DNA of 64,000 bases from Pseudomonas frederiksbergensis. GTDB lineage: Bacteria > Pseudomonadota > Gammaproteobacteria > Pseudomonadales > Pseudomonadaceae. The notes beneath the pieces were generated by a model. That model was given only the letters and a program-made list of their open reading frames with translations. It ran no database searches and was not told the DNA's origin. Shown here in pieces: positions 1 to 8,501 of the stretch. A program made the position numbers and the translations under genes. The stretch is from assembly GCF_001952935.1 (NCBI RefSeq), contig NZ_CP018319.1, positions 2,262,501-2,326,500 of the forward strand, read 5' to 3'. The number at the start of each line of letters is the position of its first letter. Position 1 is the stretch's first letter.

Positions 1-99
1 GATCACTTCGGCGCCAAGGTCAGCAAGGATCTGCCCGGCCCACGGCCCGGCCAGAACACGCGATAAATCCAGTACCCGTAGATGCGAAAGCGCGCCCAT
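1..99 (-). CDS. CaiB/BaiF family CoA-transferase, N-terminal fragment
   Basis: Only the first 33 codons are in the window; the gene runs off the left edge. The peptide starts [20 protein letters not shown] and continues with [13 protein letters not shown], the usual N-terminus of class III (formyl-CoA transferase type) CoA-transferases. It starts 13 bases after the gcdH stop, so both genes are probably one transcript. In pseudomonads such a gene follows gcdH and is thought to move CoA between succinyl-CoA or acetyl-CoA and glutarate; that role is inferred from context. The family is clear from the N-terminus, but the substrate cannot be read from this fragment. Confidence 0.85.
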   Translation of the reverse strand, partial: MGALSHLRVLDLSRVLAGPWAGQILADLGAEVI

Positions 100-112
100 G
101 GCCGTTCTCCTA

Positions 113-1294
113 TTAATAGAACGCCTGAATGCCAGTCTGCGCACGACCGAGGATCAGTGCATGCACGTCATGCGTACCTTCATAGGTATTCACCACTTCC
201 AGGTTGACCAAGTGGCGAGCAACACCGAACTCATCGGAAATACCGTTACCACCCAGCATGTCACGCGCCATGCGAGCAATGTCCAGGGACTTGCCGCAGG
301 AGTTGCGCTTCATCATCGAAGTAATCTCGACTGCCGCAGTACCTTCATCTTTCATACGTCCCAGTCGCAGGCAACCTTGCAGCGCCAGGGTGATTTCGGT
401 CTGCATGTCGGCCAGCTTCTTCTGGATCAACTGAGTGGCGGCCAATGGACGGCCGAACTGCTGACGATCCAGGGTGTACTGGCGAGCGGTGTGCCAGCAA
501 AACTCGGCCGCGCCCAGTGCGCCCCAGGAAATGCCGTAACGCGCCGAGTTGAGGCAAGTAAAAGGGCCTTTCAAGCCACGGACATCCGGGAAGATGTTCT
601 CTTCAGGGACAAACACGTTGTCCATGACGATCTCGCCGGTGATGGATGCACGCAGGCCAACCTTGCCGTGAATCGCAGGAGCACTCAGGCCCTTCCAGCC
701 CTTCTCCAGAACGAAGCCACGGATGTCCCCGGCGTCGTCCTTGCCCCAGACCACAAACACATCAGCGATTGGGCTGTTGGTGATCCACATCTTGTTGCCG
801 GTCAGGCTGTAGCCGCCTTCCACTTTGCGTGCACGAGTAATCATCGCGCCCGGGTCGGAACCGTGGTTAGGCTCGGTCAGACCGAAGCAACCAATCCATT
901 CGCCTGAGGCCAGTTTCGGCAGGTACTTCTGCTTCTGGGCTTCGGTGCCGAATTCATTGATCGGCACCATGACCAGCGAGGACTGCACACTCATCATCGA
1001 GCGATAGCCGGAATCGACGCGTTCGACTTCACGGGCAATCAGGCCGTAGCTGACGTAATTCAAGCCACTGCCACCATACTGCTCGGGGATAGTCGCGCCC
1101 AACAGACCCACTTCACCCATCTCGCGGAAGATCGCCGGGTCGGTCTTTTCATGGCGGAAAGCTTCGAGAACACGCGGTGCAAGCTTCTGCTGAGCGAATT
1201 GCTCAGCGGTGTCGCGGATCATGCGTTCTTCTTCGGTGAGCTGTTGATCCAGCAGCAGGGGATCGATCCAGTTGAAGCTAGCTTTACCGCCCAT
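113..1294 (-). CDS. gcdH: glutaryl-CoA dehydrogenase
   Basis: This 393-residue acyl-CoA dehydrogenase should oxidise and decarboxylate glutaryl-CoA to crotonyl-CoA in the last stage of lysine, 5-aminovalerate and glutarate breakdown, passing electrons to ETF. Visible signatures are the FAD-contact stretch [20 protein letters not shown], the arginine-rich helix around [11 protein letters not shown], and the C-terminal [20 protein letters not shown], which carries the catalytic glutamate (YEGT). Length is normal. ATG 1294 is preceded by a GAGAGGAC ribosome site. A CoA-transferase follows it on the same strand and a LysR gene is divergent, the standard gcd locus in Pseudomonas. The 140-bp gap to gcdR should hold both promoters. 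Confidence 0.95.
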   Translation of the reverse strand: MGGKASFNWIDPLLLDQQLTEEERMIRDTAEQFAQQKLAPRVLEAFRHEKTDPAIFREMGEVGLLGATIPEQYGGSGLNYVSYGLIAREVERVDSGYRSMMSVQSSLVMVPINEFGTEAQKQKYLPKLASGEWIGCFGLTEPNHGSDPGAMITRARKVEGGYSLTGNKMWITNSPIADVFVVWGKDDAGDIRGFVLEKGWKGLSAPAIHGKVGLRASITGEIVMDNVFVPEENIFPDVRGLKGPFTCLNSARYGISWGALGAAEFCWHTARQYTLDRQQFGRPLAATQLIQKKLADMQTEITLALQGCLRLGRMKDEGTAAVEITSMMKRNSCGKSLDIARMARDMLGGNGISDEFGVARHLVNLEVVNTYEGTHDVHALILGRAQTGIQAFY

Positions 1295-1451
1295 GAGTGT
1301 GTCCTCTCGAATCGGGTCAAATAACGTGGGCTGATCCTAGGCCGGGTTCGGTGTTACGGCAAACGAGGATTTTGCATACTGTTGTGCTAATTTCTCACTC
1401 CGAAACATCGCAAGTTAGCTTTTATGCGATGTATTAGTGAGGTTGACGTAC

Positions 1452-2351
1452 ATGCGCAGGAAAATCCCCAGTACAACGGCCCTGATCAGCTTTGAAGCGG
1501 CCGCGCGGCACGAAAGTTTTACCAAGGCTGCTCAGGAACTTTCGCTCACTCAAGGCGCCATTTGCCGACAGATCGCCAGCCTTGAGGAGTTCCTCAGCGT
1601 AGAACTGTTCCGACGCTCGCGACGTGGGGTCAAGCTGACGGAGGCCGGTCTTTCCTACAGCCGTCGGGTGGCCACCCAACTCGATGCCGTTGAACGGGAC
1701 ACCTTGTCAGTGATGGGCCAGCAAGGAGCCAACGTGATTGAGCTGGCGGTGGTTCCAACCTTCGGCACTCAATGGCTGCTGCCACGACTCAAGGATTTCC
1801 AGCAAAAACACCCGGAAGTGACGGTCAACCTCACTAACCGAACGCGGCCCTTTCTGTTTGCCGACACCGACTTCGATGCCGCGATCTATTTTGGCGACGC
1901 GGACTGGTCGGGTACCGAATCCCACAGGCTGATGGGCGAAAATCCGATGCCGGTGTGCAGCCCCAATCTCATGGGGAAAAACACAACCCTGTCTCCCAGC
2001 GATATCGCTGAATTGCCCCTGCTGCAGCAGACCACTCGCCCTTATGCCTGGCGCCAGTGGTTCAACTCTCAAAACCTAAATATCCCGCGAGACATGACAG
2101 GACCGCGCTACGAGCTATTCTCCATGCTTGCCCAAGCGGCCATGCACGATATGGGAATAGCACTGATTCCGCCGTTCCTGATTCAACGCGAACTGGCCGA
2201 GAAGCGCCTGGTCATTGCCAACCCCCAGGCGCTATCAAGTATCAAGGCGTATTACTTGATGATTCCCGAGCGAAAGGTCGAATCAGCCTCTTTAAGGGCA
2301 TTTCGCGATTGGTTGGTCAATCAGGCACAGAGCTACAGCCTAGAAGGATAA
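1452..2351 (+). CDS. gcdR: LysR-family regulator of the gcd locus
   Basis: A 299-residue LysR-type regulator. The N-terminal winged helix is near residues 5-65 (FEAAARHESFTKAAQELSLT, then QGAICRQIASLEEFL), followed by a type 2 periplasmic-binding-protein effector domain. I chose ATG 1452 over the in-frame GTG at 1437 because GAGG sits about 9 bases upstream and the product then starts MRRKIPSTTALISFEAAARH, the GcvA-like N-terminus. It is divergent from gcdH, the position of GcdR, the activator of glutarate catabolism in pseudomonads. The effector, probably glutarate, is known only from family context. Confidence 0.85.
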   Translation: MRRKIPSTTALISFEAAARHESFTKAAQELSLTQGAICRQIASLEEFLSVELFRRSRRGVKLTEAGLSYSRRVATQLDAVERDTLSVMGQQGANVIELAVVPTFGTQWLLPRLKDFQQKHPEVTVNLTNRTRPFLFADTDFDAAIYFGDADWSGTESHRLMGENPMPVCSPNLMGKNTTLSPSDIAELPLLQQTTRPYAWRQWFNSQNLNIPRDMTGPRYELFSMLAQAAMHDMGIALIPPFLIQRELAEKRLVIANPQALSSIKAYYLMIPERKVESASLRAFRDWLVNQAQSYSLEG

Positions 2352-2431
2352 AGGCTTTTCGCGACAATCTGACCGCGTAGTCAATAAAACCAAAACACTA
2401 CAGATATAAGTATTTGTCGCATATTTGATAA

Positions 2432-2451
2432 CTGTACCGACAAGCAGTACA
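2432..2451. promoter_or_regulatory. inverted TGTAC/GTACA element
   Basis: TGTAC (2433-2437) and GTACA (2447-2451) form an inverted repeat with a 9-base spacer in the gap between gcdR and pntAA. The half-sites resemble the boxes at 7361-7593 and 8010-8070. There is no convincing gene next to it on either side, so its target is unclear. Confidence 0.3.
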
Positions 2452-2606
2452 AACGTCCCACAAGCGCCTGAAAACGTGGCCTTGAGCCTCTATTGCGGAG
2501 CAATAACGACTCATTCACCTGACCGATGCGTAAATTCTTCAATTTTTATAAAAATCCTTAAAAGGCACGGCCTGCAAGGGATTGAACCGGTTAGTTGCGA
2601 CATTCG

Positions 2607-2643
2607 GTCACGGGGTGACTTGTAGTTAATTTTCCGTCACCCC
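2607..2643. repeat. GTCAC repeat / hairpin upstream of pntAA
   Basis: Three copies of GTCAC/GTGAC lie here: 2607-2611, inverted at 2615-2619, and again at 2636-2640. The arms GGGGTGAC (2612-2619) and GTCACCCC (2636-2643) can form a perfect 8-bp stem with a 16-base AT-rich loop. It sits directly upstream of the proposed pntAA promoter. It could be an operator or, if an upstream transcript reads in, an RNA hairpin. The rest of the 435-base gap (2352-2786) is AT-rich with no convincing gene. Confidence 0.5.
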
Positions 2644-2653
2644 TCATAAACCC

Positions 2654-2682
2654 TTGAAGGGCACTAAGTTCGCCTGCAAAAT
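2654..2682 (+). promoter_or_regulatory. candidate sigma-70 promoter for pntAA
   Basis: TTGAAG (2654-2659) and CAAAAT (2677-2682) are 17 bases apart, an acceptable housekeeping promoter about 100 bases upstream of the pntAA start. The match is by eye only and the -10 is imperfect. Confidence 0.4.
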
Positions 2683-2786
2683 GCCGCGCCCCGCCCTGAT
2701 TTGGCGGGATCGTGCTGATCGGCCGCCCCAGCCGCACCATCCGAAGTGCCTGGGTTTACTCAATAAGATCACGCAGGAGATTTGAC

Positions 2787-3908
2787 GTGCACATTGGTGT
2801 TCCTCTCGAAACCCAGACGGGTGAAACGCGGGTTGCTGCAACCCCGGAAACCATCAAGAAGCTGATCGGCCAGGGTCATAAGGTCACTGTGCAAAGCGGC
2901 GCCGGTATTAATGCCAGCGTTGTCGACAGTGCCTATGAAGCGGCAGGCGCAATTATTGGCAGCGCCAACGATGCGTTTGGTGCCGAACTGATTCTCAAGG
3001 TGGTCGCCCCCAGCGACAGCGAGCTGACGCTGATTAAGAGCGGCACCGTTGTGGTGGGCATGCTCAATCCGTTCAGCAATGAAACCATTGCCAAGCTGGC
3101 CGAGTGCGGCATTACCGCGTTTGCGCTGGAAGCCGCGCCACGCACCTCCCGCGCTCAGAGCCTGGATGTTCTGTCCTCCCAGGCAAACATCGCCGGTTAT
3201 AAAGCCGTGTTGCTGGCCGCTCACCACTATCCACGCTTCATGCCGATGCTGATGACGGCTGCGGGTACCGTGAAAGCGGCGCGCGTGCTGATTCTTGGCG
3301 CAGGTGTAGCCGGTTTGCAGGCGATCGCTACAGCGAAACGTCTGGGTGCAGTGATCGAAGCGTCTGACGTACGCCCTGCGGTAAAAGAGCAGATCGAATC
3401 CCTCGGCGCCAAGTTCGTCGACGTGCCTTACGAAACCGATGAAGAGCGCGAATGCGCCGTTGGTGTGGGCGGTTACGCACGACCAATGCCCGCCAGCTGG
3501 ATGCAACGTCAGGCCCTGGCCGTGCACGAACGCGCCAAACAGGCCGACATTGTCATCACTACCGCACTGATCCCGGGCCGTAAGGCGCCAGTATTGTTGA
3601 GCGCGGAAACCGTGGCGCAGATGAAGCCTGGCTCGGTGGTCATCGACCTCGCGGCAGCCCAGGGCGGCAACTGCCCGCTGACCGTGGCGGACCAGGTTGT
3701 GGTCGAGAACGGCGTGATCATTTGCGGCCCGACCAACCTGGCCGGCGCCGTAGCCGCAGACGCTTCGGCCCTGTACGCGCGCAACCTGCTGGACTTCCTG
3801 AAGCTGGTCTTCAACAAAGAAGGCCAGTTCGAGATCAACCTCGAAGACGACATCGTCGCCGCGTGCCTGATGTGCCGCGACGGCCAAGTCATCCGCAAAA
3901 ACGCCTAA
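2787..3908 (+). CDS. pntAA: NAD(P) transhydrogenase subunit alpha part 1 (domain I)
   Basis: 373 residues from a GTG start at 2787, with AGGAGA at 2775-2780. The frame stays open upstream, but the product begins HIGVPLETQTGETRVAATPE, the conserved N-terminus of the family. This is the soluble NAD(H)-binding domain I of the proton-translocating transhydrogenase (H+ in + NADH + NADP+ to NAD+ + NADPH). The Rossmann motif is GAGVAGLQAIATAKRLGA, followed by EASDVRPAVKEQ. It is the split, three-subunit form, unlike the fused E. coli PntA. The stop is 15 bases from the next subunit gene. Confidence 0.95.
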   Translation: MHIGVPLETQTGETRVAATPETIKKLIGQGHKVTVQSGAGINASVVDSAYEAAGAIIGSANDAFGAELILKVVAPSDSELTLIKSGTVVVGMLNPFSNETIAKLAECGITAFALEAAPRTSRAQSLDVLSSQANIAGYKAVLLAAHHYPRFMPMLMTAAGTVKAARVLILGAGVAGLQAIATAKRLGAVIEASDVRPAVKEQIESLGAKFVDVPYETDEERECAVGVGGYARPMPASWMQRQALAVHERAKQADIVITTALIPGRKAPVLLSAETVAQMKPGSVVIDLAAAQGGNCPLTVADQVVVENGVIICGPTNLAGAVAADASALYARNLLDFLKLVFNKEGQFEINLEDDIVAACLMCRDGQVIRKNA

Positions 3909-3923
3909 GCAGGGATTCAGACG

Positions 3924-4247
3924 ATGGAAGAGCTTATCTCCCCCGGTATCTACAACCTGATCATCTTCGTGCTGGCGATTTATGTCGGTTATCACGTGGT
4001 CTGGAACGTTACACCCGCACTGCACACGCCTTTGATGGCTGTCACCAACGCAATCTCGGCGATCGTGATCGTCGGCGCCATGCTGGCCGCGGCTTTGACC
4101 GTAACGCCACTGGGCAAGACCATGGGCACCCTGGCGGTAGCCCTGGCAGCGGTGAACGTATTTGGCGGCTTCCTGGTTACCCGCAGGATGCTTGAGATGT
4201 TCAAGAAAAAAGCCCCGAAAGCAGTAAAAGAAGAGGCGCCTAAGTAA
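3924..4247 (+). CDS. pntAB: NAD(P) transhydrogenase subunit alpha part 2
   Basis: A 107-residue membrane protein with three predicted transmembrane stretches (around [31 protein letters not shown] and [20 protein letters not shown]) and a lysine-rich C-terminal tail. It supplies the alpha-subunit part of the membrane proton channel (domain II) that is fused to domain I in E. coli. Its TAA overlaps the pntB ATG by one base, so the two are translationally coupled. Confidence 0.95.
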   Translation: MEELISPGIYNLIIFVLAIYVGYHVVWNVTPALHTPLMAVTNAISAIVIVGAMLAAALTVTPLGKTMGTLAVALAAVNVFGGFLVTRRMLEMFKKKAPKAVKEEAPK

Positions 4248-5683
4248 TGAGCATGAATCTCGTAACGACGCTCTACTTGATCGCGTCGATCTGCTTCATC
4301 CAGGCCCTGAAAGGCCTGTCGCACCCGACCACCTCGCGGCGCGGCAATGTGTACGGCATGCTCGGCATGGCTTTGGCGATTCTCACCACAGTGGGTCTCG
4401 TCTATAAGCTAGGTGCCGAATTGGCCACCGCCGGCATCGGCTACGTCATCGTAGGTCTGTTGGTCGGCGGTACTGCCGGGTCGATCATGGCCAAGCGCGT
4501 TGAAATGACCAAAATGCCGGAACTGGTCGCCTTCATGCACAGCATGATCGGTATGGCCGCGGTGTTCATTGCCATTGCAGCGGTTGTCGAGCCGCAATCG
4601 CTGGGTATCGTCAAAGAACTGGGCGATGCGATTCCTGCCGGTAACCGCCTGGAGCTGTTCCTCGGTGCGGCCATCGGTGCAATCACCTTCTCCGGTTCGG
4701 TAATCGCTTTCGGCAAGCTGTCGGGCAAGTACAAGTTCCGCCTGTTCCAGGGCGCACCCGTACAGTTCGGCGGTCAGCACAAGCTGAACCTGCTTCTGGG
4801 CCTGGCGACACTGGGCCTCGGCGTGACCTTCATGCTGACCGGTAACCTGAACGCCTTCGCGCTGATGCTGGCCCTGGCCTTCGTGCTGGGCGTGCTGATC
4901 ATCATCCCGATCGGCGGCGCGGACATGCCGGTGGTTGTGTCGATGCTCAACAGCTACTCCGGTTGGGCAGCGGCAGGCATCGGCTTCTCGCTGAACAACT
5001 CGATGCTGATCATTGCTGGTTCGCTGGTGGGCTCAAGCGGTGCGATCCTCTCGTACATCATGTGCAAAGCGATGAACCGCTCGTTCTTCAACGTGCTGCT
5101 CGGTGGTTTCGGCAACACCGCGGACGCCGCCGGCCCTGCTGGCTCGAAAGAAGCCCGCCCGGTCAAATCCGGTTCGGCTGACGATGCGACCTTCCTGCTG
5201 ACCAACGCCGACACCGTGATCATCGTTCCGGGCTACGGCCTGGCGGTAGCACGGGCGCAGCACGCGCTGAAAGAGCTGACCGAGAAGCTGACCCATCGCG
5301 GCGTGACCGTGAAGTATGCGATTCACCCGGTCGCCGGTCGTATGCCTGGCCACATGAACGTATTGCTGGCCGAGGCCGAAGTGCCTTACGACCAGGTGTT
5401 CGAAATGGAAGACATCAACTCCGAGTTTGGCCAGGCCGACGTGGTGCTGGTACTGGGCGCCAACGACGTGGTCAACCCGGCTGCCAAGAACGATCCGAAA
5501 TCGCCAATTGCCGGTATGCCGATTCTCGAAGCGTTCAAGGCCAAGACGATCATCGTCAACAAGCGCTCGATGGCCAGCGGCTATGCCGGTCTGGACAACG
5601 AGCTGTTCTACCTCGACAAAACCATGATGGTCTTCGGCGACGCCAAGAAAGTCATCGAAGACATGGTCAAAGCCGTCGAGTAA
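4247..5683 (+). CDS. pntB: NAD(P) transhydrogenase subunit beta
   Basis: 478 residues, the usual PntB length. The first ~260 residues are polytopic membrane domain II; the C-terminal ~190 form NADP(H)-binding domain III, marked by VIIVPGYGLAVARAQHALKE, KYAIHPVAGRMPGHMNVLLA, VVLVLGANDVVNPAAKNDP and VNKRSMASGYAGLDNELFY. With PntAA and PntAB it forms the inner-membrane enzyme that uses the proton gradient to make NADPH. It is last in the operon and is followed by a clear terminator. Confidence 0.96.
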   Translation: MSMNLVTTLYLIASICFIQALKGLSHPTTSRRGNVYGMLGMALAILTTVGLVYKLGAELATAGIGYVIVGLLVGGTAGSIMAKRVEMTKMPELVAFMHSMIGMAAVFIAIAAVVEPQSLGIVKELGDAIPAGNRLELFLGAAIGAITFSGSVIAFGKLSGKYKFRLFQGAPVQFGGQHKLNLLLGLATLGLGVTFMLTGNLNAFALMLALAFVLGVLIIIPIGGADMPVVVSMLNSYSGWAAAGIGFSLNNSMLIIAGSLVGSSGAILSYIMCKAMNRSFFNVLLGGFGNTADAAGPAGSKEARPVKSGSADDATFLLTNADTVIIVPGYGLAVARAQHALKELTEKLTHRGVTVKYAIHPVAGRMPGHMNVLLAEAEVPYDQVFEMEDINSEFGQADVVLVLGANDVVNPAAKNDPKSPIAGMPILEAFKAKTIIVNKRSMASGYAGLDNELFYLDKTMMVFGDAKKVIEDMVKAVE

Positions 5684-5705
5684 AACCTGCTCCAGCGCAA
5701 TACCC

Positions 5706-5738
5706 AAAACCTCAGCCTTTAGTAGGCTGGGGTTTTTT
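5706..5738 (+). terminator. rho-independent terminator of pntAA-AB-B
   Basis: Stem CCTCAGCC (5710-5717), loop TTTAGTA, GGCTGGGG (5725-5732, one G-U pair), then six T. It lies 22 bases past the pntB stop. Confidence 0.9.
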
Positions 5739-5863
5739 ATTGCCCGCCAAAAACCGACCAAAGGCTCTAAATCGGGGCTCTGCATTCGACCATGGTAGCG
5801 GGAGGATTTTTTTTGAAATCACTAGACTGCACTCCTTGCTTTCGTTGCCCGAGATAACAATCC

Positions 5864-7357
5864 ATGTACCGTGACCGTATTCGCTTGCCTTCGTTGTTGG
5901 ATAAAGTGATGAGCGCTGCTGACGCCGCCGCTCTGATTGAGGACGGCATGACCGTCGGCATGAGTGGCTTCACCCGCGCCGGCGAAGCCAAAGCCGTGCC
6001 CCACGCATTGGCCGAACGCGCCAAAATCACTCCGCTGAAAATCACCCTGATGACCGGCGCCAGCCTGGGCAACGACCTCGATAAACAGCTCACCGAAGCT
6101 GGCGTATTGTCACGACGCATGCCCTTCCAGGTCGACAGCACCCTGCGCAAGGCTATTAATGCCGGCGAAGTGATGTTCATCGACCAGCACCTGTCGGAAA
6201 CCGTGGAATCGCTGCGCAATCAGCAACTCAAGCTGCCGGACATCGCGGTGATTGAGGCCGTGGCGATCACCGAGCAGGGCCATATCGTGCCGACCACGTC
6301 GGTGGGTAACTCGGCCAGCTTCGCGATTTTCGCCAAGCAGGTGATCGTCGAGATCAACCTCGCGCACAATCCGAATCTCGAGGGCCTGCACGACATCTAC
6401 ATCCCGACCTATCGGCCGACTCGCACACCGATTCCACTGGTCAAGGTCGACGATCGCATTGGCAGCACTGCCATCCCGATCCCACCGGAAAAGATCGTCG
6501 CCATCGTGATCACCAATCAGTCCGACTCGCCGTCCACCGTGCTGCCGCCGGACGTTGATACCCAGGCCATTGCCGACCACCTGATCGACTTCTTCAAGCA
6601 GGAAGTGGCAGCCGGGCGCATGACCAACAAGCTCGGCCCGCTGCAAGCCGGGATTGGCAACATCGCCAACTCGGTGATGTGCGGGCTGATCGACTCGCCG
6701 TTCGAAGACCTGACGATGTACTCCGAAGTGCTTCAGGACTCGACCTTCGACCTGATCGACGCCGGCAAGCTGAGCTTTGCTTCTGGCAGTTCAATCACCT
6801 TGTCGAGCCGTCGCAATACCGATGTTTTTGGCAACCTTGAGCGCTACAAGGACAAACTGGTCCTGCGCCCGCAGGAGATTTCCAACCACCCGGAAGTGGT
6901 GCGCCGGCTCGGCATCATCGGCATCAACACGGCGCTTGAGTTCGACTTGTATGGCAACGTCAACTCCACCCACATCTGTGGCACGCGGATGATGAACGGT
7001 ATCGGCGGCTCGGGCGACTTTGCGCGCAATGCTCACTTGGCAATCTTCGTGACCAAGTCGATCGCCAAGGGCGGCGCAATTTCCAGTGTGGTGCCGATGG
7101 TCAGTCACGTTGATCACACTGAGCATGACGTCGACATCCTTGTCACCGAGATCGGTCTGGCGGACTTGCGTGGCCTGGCGCCGCGAGAACGCGCACGGGT
7201 CATCATCGACAACTGCGTGCACCCGGACTATCGCCAAGCCCTGGATGACTACTTCACAGCCGCTTGTGCGCTCGGCGGTCACACACCGCACATCCTGCGT
7301 GATGCCCTGAGCTGGCACATCAACCTGGAAGAAACCGGACGGATGCTCGCGGTGTAA
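5864..7357 (+). CDS. acetyl-CoA hydrolase/CoA-transferase family protein
   Basis: 497 residues of the acetyl-CoA hydrolase/transferase (Cat1/ScpC-like) family. The N-terminal domain carries VGMSGFTRAGEAKAVPHALA; the C-terminal domain carries NGIGGSGDFARNAHLAIFVT, the glycine loop that binds CoA, and VTEIGLADLRGLAPRERARV. The family transfers CoA between acetyl-, propionyl- or succinyl-CoA and an acid through a glutamyl-CoA thioester. In pseudomonads a succinate:acetate or propionyl:succinate CoA-transferase is likely, but sequence alone does not decide between transferase and hydrolase. The gene is monocistronic, between the pnt terminator and the 7361-7593 regulatory region. The ribosome site before ATG 5864 is weak. 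Confidence 0.9.
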   Translation: MYRDRIRLPSLLDKVMSAADAAALIEDGMTVGMSGFTRAGEAKAVPHALAERAKITPLKITLMTGASLGNDLDKQLTEAGVLSRRMPFQVDSTLRKAINAGEVMFIDQHLSETVESLRNQQLKLPDIAVIEAVAITEQGHIVPTTSVGNSASFAIFAKQVIVEINLAHNPNLEGLHDIYIPTYRPTRTPIPLVKVDDRIGSTAIPIPPEKIVAIVITNQSDSPSTVLPPDVDTQAIADHLIDFFKQEVAAGRMTNKLGPLQAGIGNIANSVMCGLIDSPFEDLTMYSEVLQDSTFDLIDAGKLSFASGSSITLSSRRNTDVFGNLERYKDKLVLRPQEISNHPEVVRRLGIIGINTALEFDLYGNVNSTHICGTRMMNGIGGSGDFARNAHLAIFVTKSIAKGGAISSVVPMVSHVDHTEHDVDILVTEIGLADLRGLAPRERARVIIDNCVHPDYRQALDDYFTAACALGGHTPHILRDALSWHINLEETGRMLAV

Positions 7358-7360
7358 TTG

Positions 7361-7593
7361 GTACAGATAGCAGCTGACGCAAACACAGTTTCGTCAGCTC
7401 GCTGTTGCCAGACCAAATCCTGAATAAAACTGTACTGCTGTACCGGTCTTTTCCTACCGTAATTGCCTACCTTTCCGAGTCAATCTAGCAAAAACGCACA
7501 ATATTAGTGCAGACAAGTACAGTTGCCTCAATTTAGACCAGTACACCACCCTTTAACAGTTAACTGGTCCCTCACAATACAGGTGAACTGTAT
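7361..7593. promoter_or_regulatory. cluster of TACAG/CTGTA boxes upstream of first DUF1127 gene
   Basis: The 319-base gap 7358-7676 holds six repeats of one short word in both orientations: GTACAG 7361-7366, ACTGTAC 7429-7435, CTGTACC 7438-7444, GTACAG 7517-7522, CCAGTACA 7538-7545, and the perfect inverted pair ATACAG-GTGAA-CTGTAT at 7577-7593. This density is far above chance and suggests a multi-site operator. Repeated CTGTAC-like half-sites are known from GntR/MocR-type regulators, but no such regulator gene is in this window, so the factor is unknown. Confidence 0.6.
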
Positions 7594-7676
7594 CTAGAGA
7601 GACTGGCCAAACGAGAGGATCATTGGCATCAGTTAAACCACTACCTAATCCCGCCATAAGCGGAAGGATGTCAACC

Positions 7677-7892
7677 ATGGAACGTACACTCAGTTCCGAG
7701 CTGTTTTTCGAAGACAACGCTGTAAAAACCCAGGCTTCCACGCCTCTTCGCGTTCTCGCCAACCTGATGCTGTGGCAGCGCCGCATCTCCAGCCGCCATC
7801 AACTGGCTCGTCTGGATTCGCGTCTGCTGGCTGACGCAGGGATTAGCGAAGCACAACGCTACGAAGAGCTGAGCAAGCCGTTCTGGCGCTAA
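7677..7892 (+). CDS. DUF1127 domain small protein
   Basis: 71 residues from ATG 7677, with GGAAGG at 7662-7667 as ribosome site; the ATG at 7668 is too close to that site. The C-terminal half RLDSRLLADAGISEAQRYEE followed by LSKPFWR is the DUF1127 motif (a short arginine-rich helix ending in FWR). Members are tiny, often RNA-binding or nutrient/stress-related microproteins in alpha- and gammaproteobacteria; the function here is unknown. A second paralogue lies 258 bases downstream with the same promoter boxes. Confidence 0.85.
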   Translation: MERTLSSELFFEDNAVKTQASTPLRVLANLMLWQRRISSRHQLARLDSRLLADAGISEAQRYEELSKPFWR

Positions 7893-7951
7893 GTTAGCGT
7901 CGCTGGCTCTGACCCAACGGGTCCACCGCCAGCACTCCAAATTGAAAAAAC

Positions 7952-7990
7952 AAAGCCCGTCGTGGGAAACCACGACGGGCTTTGTCGTTT
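7952..7990 (+). terminator. strong terminator after first DUF1127 gene
   Basis: A perfect 14-bp stem, AAAGCCCGTCGTGG / CCACGACGGGCTTT (7952-7983) with a GAAA tetraloop, followed by a T-rich tail. It separates the two DUF1127 genes into independent units. Confidence 0.92.
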
Positions 7991-8009
7991 TGGACCTTCA
8001 ACATGGGTC

Positions 8010-8070
8010 ATACAGTAGCGACCCTGAGTAACAGGTACAGTTTCACTATTTCAACAATTGAACCAGTACA
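8010..8070. promoter_or_regulatory. TACAG boxes upstream of second DUF1127 gene
   Basis: ATACAG 8010-8015, GTACAG 8035-8040 and CCAGTACA 8063-8070 repeat the words found before the first DUF1127 gene. They lie 80-140 bases upstream of the second gene, just after the first gene's terminator, so both microproteins probably answer to one regulator. Confidence 0.5.
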
Positions 8071-8150
8071 ATTCAATCGCAGTGTGTCTGTTGCGGAAGA
8101 AAGGACGGGATCACCATGAAATCCCGATCTGCCAGCAAAAGGACCGCGCC

Positions 8151-8357
8151 ATGAATCACTTACTGGATGTTTCCGTTTCCACGCAATCACCACCTCGTTT
8201 CCTTTGGCTTCGTAGATTACTGAGAGGCGTTGCCAACCCTCTTGAAAGGGCCCGAACCCGGCGTTTACTAGGCCAATTTGATGACCGACAACTCTCGGAC
8301 CTGAACATCAGCCACGCAGATCGTCTCAACGAACTGGATAAGTCGTTCTGGCGTTAA
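8151..8357 (+). CDS. DUF1127 domain small protein (second copy)
   Basis: 68 residues from ATG 8151, with AAAGGA about 8 bases upstream. The C-terminus RRLLGQFDDRQLSDLNISHA ... LNELDKSFWR aligns with the first DUF1127 protein (DSRLLADAGISEAQRYEELS ... KPFWR). The N-terminal ~30 residues differ, so the copies have diverged and may have different targets. Unknown function. Confidence 0.85.
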   Translation: MNHLLDVSVSTQSPPRFLWLRRLLRGVANPLERARTRRLLGQFDDRQLSDLNISHADRLNELDKSFWR

Positions 8358-8501
8358 CTTCCCGCTTGAACAGACGGGACTGTGCGAACCGATACTCATA
8401 GGCCTAATATCCAAATGGAACGTGGCGAACGCTGCACGACTGGCGTCTGAATAAACAGACACTGCGCCACCTCTCAATCGGTTTTCCAAAGGAGTTTCAC
8501 C

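Noticed and set aside
2425..2625. 66-codon open frame in the gcdR-pntAA gap
   Set aside because: No ribosome site, odd composition and overlap with regulatory-looking DNA.
2769..4025. 418-codon open frame on the minus strand across pntAA
   Set aside because: Antisense shadow with low-complexity His/Arg/Gln content.
7577..7593. LexA-like site ATACAG-GTGAA-CTGTAT
   Set aside because: It is inside-out relative to CTGT-N8-ACAG and repeats in many copies, so it belongs to the TACAG box array.
8418..8455. AlgU-like promoter before the first DUF2388 gene (GAACGT ... TCTGA)
   Set aside because: The spacing is 22 or 13 bases, not 16-17.
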